From the NCBI GenBank assembly GCA_035041965.1, contig JAPYMA010000612.1:31986-95985 (forward strand): 64,000 bases of DNA, read 5' to 3'. Made by a program: the position numbers and the translations under genes. Origin of the DNA: Anisakis pegreffii. Lineage: Eukaryota; Nematoda; Chromadorea; Rhabditida; Anisakidae. Below are positions 50,501-61,172 of this stretch, piece after piece (within the stretch, counting starts at the first letter, position 1; every line of letters begins with the position of its first letter). Below the pieces are notes generated by a model. The model was given only the letters and a program-made list of their open reading frames with translations, made no database searches and was not told the DNA's origin.

Positions 50501-53260
50501 ATGTGGAAGAATAGAACATTCTCTAATCTTCAATCAGTTACAGAGATGAGTCGAGAATTAATAATAAGCAGTTTGAATGCTCTCAAGAAATCAGTCTCGC
50601 GTTCATTCACACAAACGCTAACTCATGAAAATGCTATACGTTGTGTAAAACGAATTGAACGGGTCAGCTCTTATTTTTTCAAGTTTCATTTCATGTTTCA
50701 AATCGTCTCTCGTTGCTCAGAATCAATCATTGATCTTGTCAAATAAAGACTATCTGAGAGAATCAAACAACCGAGCAAGTTAAGCTCAAAGATACCATTA
50801 TGAAAACAACTTCAGCTATTCGATTATACAATAGTTGGTGGTAAATGCTTAAGAAGTAGTTTAATAGTGAATGCATATAATGCATTAGATCGGCATGCGT
50901 CACGTCAAAGACTGCAACAAGTGACGAATGTAGCATCTTGCATTGAAATACTGCAAGCGTCATTCTTGATATTTGATGACCTAATGGACGAAAGCAGTAT
51001 GAGAAGGGGTAAACCATGTTGGCACTGTCTGGTTAGTTTGTTGCACATTCGTTTTTTGTTCATATTCACTTCTCGCCTACTTTCCAAATTCTTATTCATG
51101 CGCATATGAGCAATACATGGAATGTCACACTCCCTGTTTCACGCCAATTTCGTAATGAATCAATACAATATTAATAATGCAAATTGATTCAAATGTAGCC
51201 TGATATTGGTCTAAGTGGAATAAATGATGGTCTCATTTTGGAATGTGCAATAGTTCATTTATTGAACGAATCACTTCTAAATCATCCAAATAAAGACAAA
51301 ATTCTCAGTGCTTTCGCACGTGTAAGTTTTTTGCTTTTATTAGAACGTTTGTGTTTCATTCATTTGAATGCAGTTTTTTTTTGTTTTCTGTCTTAATAGA
51401 ATTCACATTCAAAATAGTTTTTCATGCATTGGTGACATCGATTGCTACTGATATCTTGAGATATTTTATGCAGCAAAAAGCCAATAAAGATGATCAATCC
51501 AGAATATCTTAATAGTTCAGTTCAATCGAATATCAGTAATTCCTTCTTCAAAACAAATTCATTTGTATTTTTTAAGGTTAAACAAATCACTACAATGGGT
51601 CAGATGTTAGATAGTAGTTCCAATGGTATGGAGGATTTGAAGTGGGAAAGGCAAGCAGCAATTATGTTATGATATGATGAATATACATTTTCACAAATTA
51701 ATCACAAGTTCAAGAGCTTGGTTTTATAGAGGGAAACTGAGCGCGATGAATAAGAGCAAAATTAGTTTCATCATCAGCATTTTCAAATTACAATCGCATT
51801 ATCCAATTTTCATTTGTTCACAATTTTCATTTGGGCGATAGTGCGTTATTCCGTCATTGCGCTACTAATGGAATGATGGAGCTGCTTTTTTCGGTAGCGT
51901 GCCCATCAGTGGTATTGTCATACTGAATAACTGTACATCATTTTAATTCAGTAATTTCCTCACCGTACTATCTATCGAAAAAAATCGTTTTTATTAAACT
52001 GTAACCTCAATCAATCAATATTCGTTCATTATGTCTTCAATTAGTTAGAATCAATATGATGGAAAATTTCGTTTCTTCAAAATCAGTGGCTGAGAAAATT
52101 CAAATCATCTGATTAGAAAATTTTCAGGTATAATGATATTGTGAAACACAAAACGAGCTATTACACTTGTTACGCTCCTTTGAAAATAGCAGTGCTCCTA
52201 GCAGATCGTACGCTTCTTATTGATCAGTGTAAAGATATGGCTCTTAAAATAGGTTACTTGTTTCAAGCACAGGTTAGCTATCGTCATTCGATCATTCGAA
52301 AATTATCACAATTGCATCGCTTCTAATCAATTACTCAATCCACTCATTGGTTTACTTTTCAATCAGTTCGAGACTGGCACATTTACTGAATTAGCGAATC
52401 GATGAAATTATCATTCGAATCGATCGTTGACAGTCATTAAATGCACAGTACTTTATTTAACAATTCTTTAAACGATTACTAAGGACGATTATTTGGACTG
52501 TTTTGGCGATGTGTCAGAAATGGGCAAAGTTGGAACTGATTTACGCGACGGCAAATGCACATGGATAACATGTAAAGTTGCTGAAATGCTGAAAGATCAA
52601 CCGCAGAATAAGCGAACATTTGAGGTATAGATGCATATTTTATCAAACTCACTGAAACATAACACTGCAGCTGGGGAGTGCGCCTTACGCAAGTCTTATC
52701 GAGTATTCTTCTTGTGCAAAAAATATAGTGGTTCTTTGGAGCTTTATCTGAAGTTGAGATAATATTTCACTCTATAATCAGTTCAACAACCATCCTCTTC
52801 ATGTTACATTCGCACACATGACGAACTATCAAATTGTTCTAAGAAAATACAACGGACCACCCATCGCGTAATGCATCTAAATTGTTTCATGTCAGTGGAC
52901 TTGCACACCGAAAACGCATGCACTCTCCACCTTTCCTCATGCCTTCTCTTGATGTGTTTCTGCAAAGCACCCAGCTCTATGCAAGTAATACGTAATCGCA
53001 AAAGTATATGTAGATCATTCGTCTATGAACGATTCATAAGTTTTGACGAAATGTTTCAGGAGAACTTTGGGAAAGCATCGAACGAATGCGAAGAAAAACT
53101 GAAATCGTTACTGCATGAATTGAAAGTGAAACATGAATTCGCACAGTTTGAGGAAGATTACTCGCGCTCACTGCTAAACGACATGGATTGTTTCGAAATA
53201 ATCGAGCTGAGGAGTGTCCTTCGACAATCATTTAGTTCACTGATCAAACGAAGGAAGTAA
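50501..53260 (+). CDS. fdps-1: farnesyl-diphosphate-synthase-like trans-prenyltransferase
   Basis: Seven exons: 50501-50662, 50816-51031, 51199-51321, 51577-51650, 52128-52272, 52484-52624, 53060-53260; 353 residues, the normal eukaryotic FPPS length. FPPS condenses isopentenyl and dimethylallyl diphosphates to geranyl and then farnesyl diphosphate in the mevalonate pathway, feeding prenylation, dolichol and ubiquinone. Visible motifs: GGKCLR (substrate diphosphate Lys/Arg), first Asp-rich motif DDLMD at 108-112 followed by RRGKPCWH, KHKTSYY, second Asp-rich motif DDYLDCFGD, GKVGTDLRDGKCTW and the C-terminal KRRK. All metal and diphosphate ligands are present. The residue five before the first motif is Ser103 where FPPS has Phe, which may alter product length. 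The fourth intron uses a GC donor (GAAAG/GCAAGC). The ATG follows AATAG directly, suggesting trans-splicing; Met17 is an alternative start. Confidence 0.94.
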
Positions 53261-53510
53261 GTGAGCGCTTGATTCGTTCCCTATCCGCTCCGGTCACCAA
53301 AAACAGATCTGGCACCGTATATTAATTATTTCTATGGAAGAAACAATTAATTAACGAGCGAATTATCAAATGTTGTCTGTACCACTTCTGTTGCTGCTTA
53401 TTTTTATGGTCACGAATATTGTCGTCACTTGATGCACATGAAGAGTTACATCAATTCGCTCAAACTTTATATATTTATAGCTATATTCTTGTATTTATAT
53501 TAATTGCCCA

Positions 53511-53593
<83 letters not shown>

Positions 53594-53970
53594 AAGTTGC
53601 CATATTGTTGTTTTTAAGAAGAAATGGAAGTAATTTTATATATAAATAAATTAACGAACATCTCACTGGATACGGATTGGCAAACATACTGTGCAGTCAA
53701 GTGCTGCACAGTGCGATCAAACAATTTCACTCAGCAACAAAAACGAACAAATGAACAATTAGCAAACCACTCAATCGCAAGTTGTACTTTGGAGCGAAAT
53801 ATCGTAAATTTAATAAATTATAACGGGTTAACAAGCGAATTATTCAGTAGAAATAACACATCAATAAAGAATGAAAGTGAAAAAGGTATGAAGAGCCCAG
53901 CACCGTTCGTCTAATTATCACGTGACAAATCCAAACTGACGCGATCGAGTGACTGATCCAATATGGACAC
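53261..53970. other. convergent 3' intergenic stretch
   Basis: Lies between the ends of fdps-1 (+) and ile-1 (-). It holds a (TA)n tract at 53513-53595 and no gene that I can support. Confidence 0.6.
53513..53595. repeat. (TA)n microsatellite
   Basis: About 80 bp of TA with a single C substitution, between the convergent genes fdps-1 and ile-1. Confidence 0.95.
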
Positions 53971-56900
53971 TTAGTAGAACTTCGCCTTATCAGGTCTTGC
54001 TCTATAATCAGTTAAATATCAGTGTTCGATGAGATGACAGCGAGCAGCAATTACTGCAACTGCAAATTTTCGCTTTTTTCTATCGAATTTTAAACGATTT
54101 CTGCAACGAACCATAAAACAGAAAAATGAACAGCTGACTCACTTTAACCATATAAGACCAACAAGTGTACAACTCTGAACAGCTATAATGACCAAAAAGA
54201 ACGTTGAGGTGAGACAAGTCACATTCGGACAACTGCCACCTGGTTGGCCACTCTGAAACATTTTTTCAAATGGACGCCTTGAAGTTTGCACCCCGGAAAC
54301 AAGCGAAGTCACGACAACGATCTGTTGTTGTTTGAAAACATTCTTAACAGAAACACTTCGGTTATTTGCAATTACACAAAAAAAAAAAAACAGATCATCC
54401 AAACCTGGGCAAGTTGTGAGCTCCGTATGTGTCTGACATCATTTTGAATATTTTCTAAGAATTGCTTTATTGCTGCATCAGATTGTACCATAGTACCAGT
54501 TGGCGCTGTTGATCCTCCAGCTGCCAATTTTTGTTCCATATTATAAGTTCGTGTGAAGATTTCATTCACATAGTTCTTCATATCACGCACACTCGAGAAG
54601 AGATCGCGAAGTGTCTACAATTCGTTGATTGATTATTCATTTGTCAGGCAAATTGTTGATCGAACGAAAAGAGGATAGCAAGACTGCATTCAGCGATAAC
54701 AAATCAAGTATGATACCCCGACCGGCTCTTTCAGATAAACGAAAAAGGTCAATGTGATATGTGATGAAATATGCATCATCAAATGACATCACTTCAATTT
54801 TACATGAAACAATCATGCGACTCATCACCTGTAATGCTTCATTTTTCTCATGTTGTAGAAAGCCTCCTCCCGCTGCAACTTGCCCTGCACCACCACCCTG
54901 TTGTTGAGCACCGCCTGCGACCGCTCCTTGTTGCAGCATAGACGTGTGAACGTTTTGCTGTTGACTGCAAATATGCAGTTTTATTCATTTATCGCACTGA
55001 GGCGGGCAATAAAAACTTACAATCCAAGTTCGTCTCATCAAAAGACCGCTCTATATTTCTGGTGGTTTCTTAATTTCTCCTCACAAACAAAAACTATTGA
55101 TCACATGAAGCGAGTAGTTTAATTATGAGTCTCTTCGTGATAAAAGACGAAATTTGAAGAAAATAATAACAACCAACAATAGTAACACATAATAACCAAA
55201 ATAAGCGAACAACCTGATTGCGTTAAGTTTTTGCTCCATTTGTTGCATTATTTGGTGTATAGCCGTTTGACTTTCGTATATCATTCTCAATTCTTTTTGA
55301 GTTGCATCTTCGAAATACTTAGCAATATCCTCTTCGGTTTCATCAAGTTTTACCTTATCTGGATGCTGTTCTTTGAATCTGAAAGAAAAGAAAACATATT
55401 TTATGCACCTGATTGGCCACTGTCTACACTCAATCAATCGAGCAATCAAATCAGCTGATATCTATTAAATGAGTAGATAAATTTAAACGCATGAATGCAA
55501 AACTTATCAGCACCACAAGCATCACTCAATCAGTCGTACGAAAGTTATCGTCTAAGAGAAAATAATGTTTTATGAACAAATTCATTGTTTCCTGAAAAAA
55601 TTTTTACTTTTGTCTCTCTTTTTCATATTCTTGCATCTGCTTCTCGAATTCAGCATCATATTTTTGTTTTTCTTCTTGTGGCAACGTTGCAGTTGGTGGT
55701 TTCTGCTGATCAGTGAATAATGAGAAGACGCTAAATTCAGAGACGTCATGATCATCAGCTAGACCACCAGTAGCAGCCGATATACCTAGAAGAATGAAGC
55801 GTTACGAACAGCAAGAGTAGCATCAGCAATTATTATTATCACTTTAATGATAATCACACGATGAAGTGTAAAACATTCAATTAAAAATATATAAAAGATT
55901 CATGAACATTCACTTGAATGCACAATTAATAAAAGACAAACATTCGAATCAATAGATGTTCCTACCGAAGAAGCCATTCTTTGGCAAAAAGACGTTATCA
56001 GCGCGAAGGCAAAGTTCATAACGAGGTTCCCTTAGGGTTGAACCATCAGACATCATAACAGTCAGAACGTTACGTAAATATTCGATTTTAACTCTCACCG
56101 GATACGGTGTATTACGGAAGTCTTTCTTACATCCTGAAAGTTGTCCACTGAACGTTAAAATGGTGATGATGATACCATTGTCTAACAGTAAAGTAAATGA
56201 AGTGGGAATATCACTAGGAACTTCATGTCATCTACTAGTAAACGTTATAAGAAGCAATGAACAAGAATAACCAGCAAGCATTTGTTGTGAACCATCGGTC
56301 TGATGATCATATGAACGTGTTCCATCATTCATCATCGCAAGAACATAAGGATTATCTTTCCGAGCGTCGTTATCGTACGAATCAAAGAATAAGCCCATAC
56401 CTGTCCAATAATCGTTCGAACCGAACACCTGATTATGGAACAGCATAAAAACAATGCAACATCGAATAATAATGTCATTATCAATAACAATGCCATCGGG
56501 TTCATAAAAATAATCTTTACAGTGGCTGATATTAACATGCAAGCTGCTGGTTATGTGTCTTAACGTGAACTGATAACTGCTAATGTTTTTAGAAACTCGT
56601 CTTTGCCTTTACTACTTAATGTTATCGTCTCATTCAGTATCTAAAACTTAATTTTAGGATCTCGAATCGATAAAAAACATCAGCTGCTAATGTCGAGTAG
56701 CTGATGTTTTCAAACTACAATGAGCATTCGTTCACTGCTCATGCGTTTATATTACCGACGAAATATGTACGCTAAAACGATGAACAAGAATATGCTACCG
56801 GTCCAAGAGTACCCTGTTGAGCGGTATACCAAATAGCTAAACCATCGGCACCAACACGACCTTGTCCAACCACTTTGAACGCCACTTCAACTTCGAAATT

Positions 56901-57482
56901 CTCCGATTCGACCATCGGTTTCTTGTTCCATGCAATACCTTAAAGAAACACTAAATCACCCATTTTTCCACTTCTATTTTTCTTTACAGTAGGATACAAA
57001 TTGTGCTTGCGCTGGAACTAGTTTCATTTCTTTCGATAAAACTCAGCCGCATTTCAAAGTTATCTGATAGTGAATGAATGTTCGAAAAAACAGAATAAAT
57101 TTCCAAAGAAAAGGTAACAAACCGCTGAAAAATAATGCTGAACTATGAAGGATTTTAAAACTTCGAAAGTGAAAGGCTTGCCTTAAACTTTGAAAATAAA
57201 TTGTGAATATCGTTGAACAGGTACTGATAAATTCACTGAAGAAACTCGAAGAAAAGATTCATGATAACCTCTCTGGCTCCTCAATGAGGGCGCCAGTCGG
57301 AGTTTTTCACCAGATGCAATTGCATTGCCAGTTACCATCCAAAACGGGATAGATCCATCTCTTTGTGCGAGATTCGGTGATCGAAAACTATGTTTGTATT
57401 CGAATCGTTTATGAACTGCACCTTGACCTTCACATCCAACCACTATACCAATTAATAATACAACCACCGACAAACGACACAT
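53971..57482 (-). CDS. ile-1: ERGIC-53/LMAN1 L-type lectin cargo receptor
   Basis: Ten exons, 5' to 3': 57482-57269, 56938-56799, 56428-56272, 56133-55966, 55785-55608, 55378-55214, 54964-54829, 54614-54405, 54252-54143, 54001-53971; 502 residues against 510 in human. Signal peptide 1-20 (MCRLSVVVLLIGIVVGCEG). The L-type lectin domain spans about 25-245: FEYKHSF, RLAPSLRSQRG, GADGLAIWY, FFDSYDND and YDHQTDG, carrying the Asp, Asn and His that bind calcium and mannose. A coiled-coil stalk follows, with an unusual Gly/Gln-rich insert (exon 54829-54964). A luminal Cys pair precedes one membrane helix (about 468-490). The tail ends KAKFY, encoded by a 31-base last exon: Lys at -3 and -5 for COPI retrieval and an aromatic end for COPII exit, in place of KKFF. 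It cycles between ER and Golgi carrying glycoproteins. The ATG lies two bases after GACAG, so trans-splicing is likely. Confidence 0.95.
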
Positions 57483-59022
57483 TTCTGTCAAGCTATCTAA
57501 TACATTACTGTCAGATATGGATCGTAGCGTGCTATCGCCACCTACCGTGATAACGAAGAGCTCATTTCACTACTAGCGAAATGAGCTTTTGCTATAGCTC
57601 ATTTCTGATTATTGCTATCACTATTTTAAAAAATTACACTCGCATACAACAACACATCAGTTTAGCAAATATCCATACTTTAGCTCAGCAAAATTCAAGT
57701 CTAGTATATTCATTCAAAAAAAAAAACAGAAATGAAACATAGATAAATCCTGCTCGGAAACGAAATAAAAATTTACTCTTGAAACAAACTAGTGATGAAA
57801 AACGATACGCTATGTGCATGATTAACACGAACAGGAAGTGTAACGACTACAGAGCGGTGGATGAACGAGAACGGATTAAATGAGCCAGTGTACAACTCAA
57901 CACCTTTCCATTCCACCGAACTGCAATCATATTTGACGAGCAATTAAGTGTGCGTGTCGCGATGCGATTCGTCACTTCATTCATATTTCCGCACTGGCAA
58001 TATTCGTATTTACCGTGGTTATATGTTGTTAGCTTGTATCAAACGAGTCAAAAATAAGCATATTCTAGATCCAATTTCAAAATCGGCGCGTTAGTTTCCG
58101 TGAAAATTTGGCACAAAAAATGATTAACATTGGATCGAAATATCAACAAATTTCAAAACATTTTCAAGTTTGAAATTTCCAACTGTCCGTCACTTCAGTC
58201 TCGAACATGCTCATAACATAGCCCGAGGTAGATACTGGAACGATTAAGCAGGTGTATCAAGGTGTACGAAGACATCAGAAGACAATCAACCTTAATTCTG
58301 ACATATATCTTGTGCAGAAAACTACTAAATAAGTTCACGCTAAATACGTTCCTTTCATATGGGTGTATTCAGTTTTTTTTCCTATGATATCAGAAAAACG
58401 ATTCCATTTCAAGCTAACTGTCGCAATCAAACGAAATTATTCCTTTTAAAAGACACTGCATTCCGTTTGATAATTCTCCTCTAAACGATAATTGGGCACT
58501 ATTATAGTTTCGGGTGCCTACTATACTGAAGAATTATCAATGCGTGTGTATGTAGCCCCAAAACTATAGTAGTGCGAACAATTATATGATCAATTTTCAT
58601 CAGTCTTTTTGCGATAGATATGAAGGGTTGAAAGAATACTTGAAAGGGACATTTAAAGTCCTCAATTAGTTTAGTTAACCTCTCTCGTTAATGCCACCCA
58701 TGATTTTCAAATCTAATTAGCAAATAACGTCGGTTAGCACAAACAAATCAAAGCTGATTTTAGCTGCTATTTCGTGAAATATATGGTTTAGTTGAAAGGA
58801 AAACATGGAAAACGAAGTTTAATTCAAATGTTGGCGTGAAATCAAGTGTTGTTTAAATTTTGCAAATGATGGAAAATTTTGTTGATGAAGTGGAAATTGT
58901 TATTTACAGTGAATTTGTTGGTGGTTATCATTTCAAAGTTTTCTTGGTATCATCGATCCCATTTTATTTGGTTCATATTTTCAGTTCAGTCTCTTTAAAT
59001 CGTCTCAATTTTCGAAAACGAG
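57483..59022. other. divergent intergenic stretch, ile-1 and CEP295-like gene
   Basis: Probably holds both promoters. Around 57520-57625 there is a CGTGCTATCGCC block and a 10-bp hairpin (AGCTCATTTC at 57559-57568 with 57578-57587), similar in style to the hAT subterminal repeats. At about 58491-58582 an imperfect inverted repeat (ATTGGGCACTATTATAGTTT...) forms a 92-bp miniature element. A CATATTTTCAG ending at 58984 is a likely trans-splice acceptor for the next gene. Confidence 0.5.
58491..58582. repeat. small inverted-repeat element
   Basis: ATTGGGCACTATTATAGTTTCGGG at the left and, reversed, ATTGTTCGCACTACTATAGTTTTGGGG at the right, about 24 bp per arm with a few mismatches around a 40-bp centre. 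It resembles a miniature inverted-repeat element. Confidence 0.5.
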
Positions 59023-59859
59023 ATGAATAAAATGATTTGTACACCACAGCATTCCTCTGTACGTACTGGTATTCTAACCCCGAATGAACGGTTGCGTATT
59101 ATCAAAAAAGAACGTGAACGACGAAGACTGACAAGGTGAACGAAAATTTTCGGAGTAATTTTGTACTATAGGTTGGTAAAATCAAAACGGCATTTGTTCA
59201 CCACATTCGCAGTTGAATATGTTACTTAATTAGAGCACAGCAAAAGATGTTCGCATGAACGAAATGCCGCTGTGATTTTACCAACCTGAAATACAGCATT
59301 ATTGTTGTCTGTACATTTTTTTTCATTCCAGATACGTACAAGTACGCCAGCAAAGTGTTGAAAATGCGCGTATATTACGTGAAAAAATACGAAACGCAAA
59401 AGAACGAGAAATAATAGAACTGAAAAAAGAGATTACTGATTCGGTTATACGTGGAATGAATAGGCAACGATCACTTATGTCACCACCGCAAATCAGTTCC
59501 ACGAATACTCTGGTATCTATGTAACTATCGTATAATATTGTAATAATTTATTTTCATTGTTCGTTTTGTTATTATACGTATTATCTTCGGTAATTTTCTG
59601 ATTGTTCATCTTTTTTTATCCATTTCAGGCACCAAGATCTGCATCTCGAAAACGTAAGCATCTCACGGTTCAGGATGATGAAATGGCTGCAAAACGACAA
59701 AGATCAGCGTTAGAAAAACTTCGCAAAGAACGCCTGAACGAGAAAAAACAGAAAATGAGCCTTACTGAACGAAGGAAAGCTGCAGAACGCACTGCAAATC
59801 TGAGATGTCGGCCAATTAGGACGACCAGAAATAATATGCAAAAATCTAAACCTGAATGA
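59023..59859 (+). CDS. short basic coiled-coil protein resembling the CEP295/Ana1 N-terminus
   Basis: Three exons, 59023-59135, 59332-59512 and 59629-59859, in consistent phase, encode 174 residues. The start follows a TTTTCAG by about 39 bases. The protein is highly charged and mostly helical: ILTPNERLRIIKKERERRR, then RYVQVRQQSVENAR, then REKIRNAKERE, a short linker MSPPQISS, then a second basic helix with AAKRQRSALEKLRKERL and ERRKAAERTANLR. The order LxPNE, ERRR, QVRxQ, AxxxREKI, then a second AAxRxRxALxxLRKE block resembles, from memory, the first 170 residues of CEP295, a centriole-to-centrosome conversion factor. CEP295 itself is over 2000 residues; here the frame stops after that segment and nothing recognisable follows. 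The similarity is in a low-complexity charged region, so it could be convergence. Nuclear or RNA-linked roles are alternative readings. Confidence 0.55.
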
Positions 59860-61172
59860 GAAAAAGGGAAAGTGAATTTGATAGGTAAAGGAAAAATCGA
59901 AGATTGGGTCACGAATTTACCTTTTGCTGTTTCACCAAATTTTAGTCATTCATAAATATTTCTCTTGAATAAGATCACACTTTCCATTGAACTATTCTGC
60001 CTGGGTTATGTTCATGTTTCATGTACTTGTATACAAATGTACTTATCAACAGCCTTGTATATATTTCCGAAAAAGTTATTCATGTAATATCTTAGCTTCA
60101 TATTGGTATGAACTAATCTGATCTGTTCTATGCGTTCGTGTTTATTCGATCAAAACTGATTTTATCGGTGCAGTATGGTGATATCAAAATGATATACACA
60201 AATATTTTGAACTGCACGAACATGAGAGCAGTTATAATACCAGTGATAGTAAGCAAACAGATCGTAACAAAAATCACACCGGAAATCAATGCGATCAACG
60301 CTGCGATCGAAATCGTTGAGTTGATAATGCGATAAATATTTATTCATTACTAATAACACGGCACCATTGTGTAAGAATTCATCACTGCATCAAGTTATAA
60401 CGTTACTAACCCAAACAACTAGTGACCACTGAAGGAGAAGACGAATCAGTTTATTTTGGCGAATGATATTTCCGAAAATTATCTTACGCTAGTCAATTTT
60501 CGTGCACTGAATTTTCCTGATAAAGAAAAATGAGATGACAATGCATAGGATGCACCCGATGCTCCGAAGCATTCGACTAAATTGGATGGATTTTGGCAAA
60601 CCAGGCTGAAACTCAAGTGAGCGTATTCTACATTTCGCTATAGAAGCCGTTTCTTAGGAACAGTTCCAATCAGAAACTCTCACTTAGATTAGAAATGGTT
60701 CTAAAAATACGGTTTTTCAAGCATTTTTCTGATGCTTGCTGAAAGTTATTAGAGATCAGATAGGTGTAAGATTACAATTAAACATCGGTTACTCCTGAAA
60801 CACGGTAAATAAAATGAAAATTGAGCTGAACTGTCGAAAAGTTACAACAATAGTCAAATTTGAACGTTCGCTTGCATTATATGGTAAAGTGTATGCTATA
60901 GCAAGCATATCATGAGAGCATCGAATTAAGCGCATTGATAATGAAGTCCATAGCCATAACGACGTGGCGATCGCTCACAAACATCGAACGTTAATCTCAG
61001 ACAACTTATTTCATTCTCATATAATAACCAGGGTAAATAATCATCTCTGAAAATGATTTCACGATTCAGTGATCAAAGAAAGCATTATTGTTCATTTATG
61101 CAAGATTAAGACGCAATCGAGAACGAGTGTGCTTACAAAAGCGTTCTTAATTAACAAATATTGCTTTAACAT
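59860..61172. other. convergent intergenic stretch
   Basis: No gene supported. A hydrophobic minus-strand frame at about 60300-60130 could encode a membrane helix, and an acceptor-like TCGCAG lies at about 60301. However, its phase does not fit the donor-like sequence at the end of the neighbouring minus-strand gene, so it is not included. Confidence 0.45.

Noticed and set aside
60130..60360. Membrane-anchor exon for the secreted cysteine-rich gene
   Set aside because: The hydrophobic frame is not in phase with the donor-like site at 61173-61180, and an upstream stop limits the exon.
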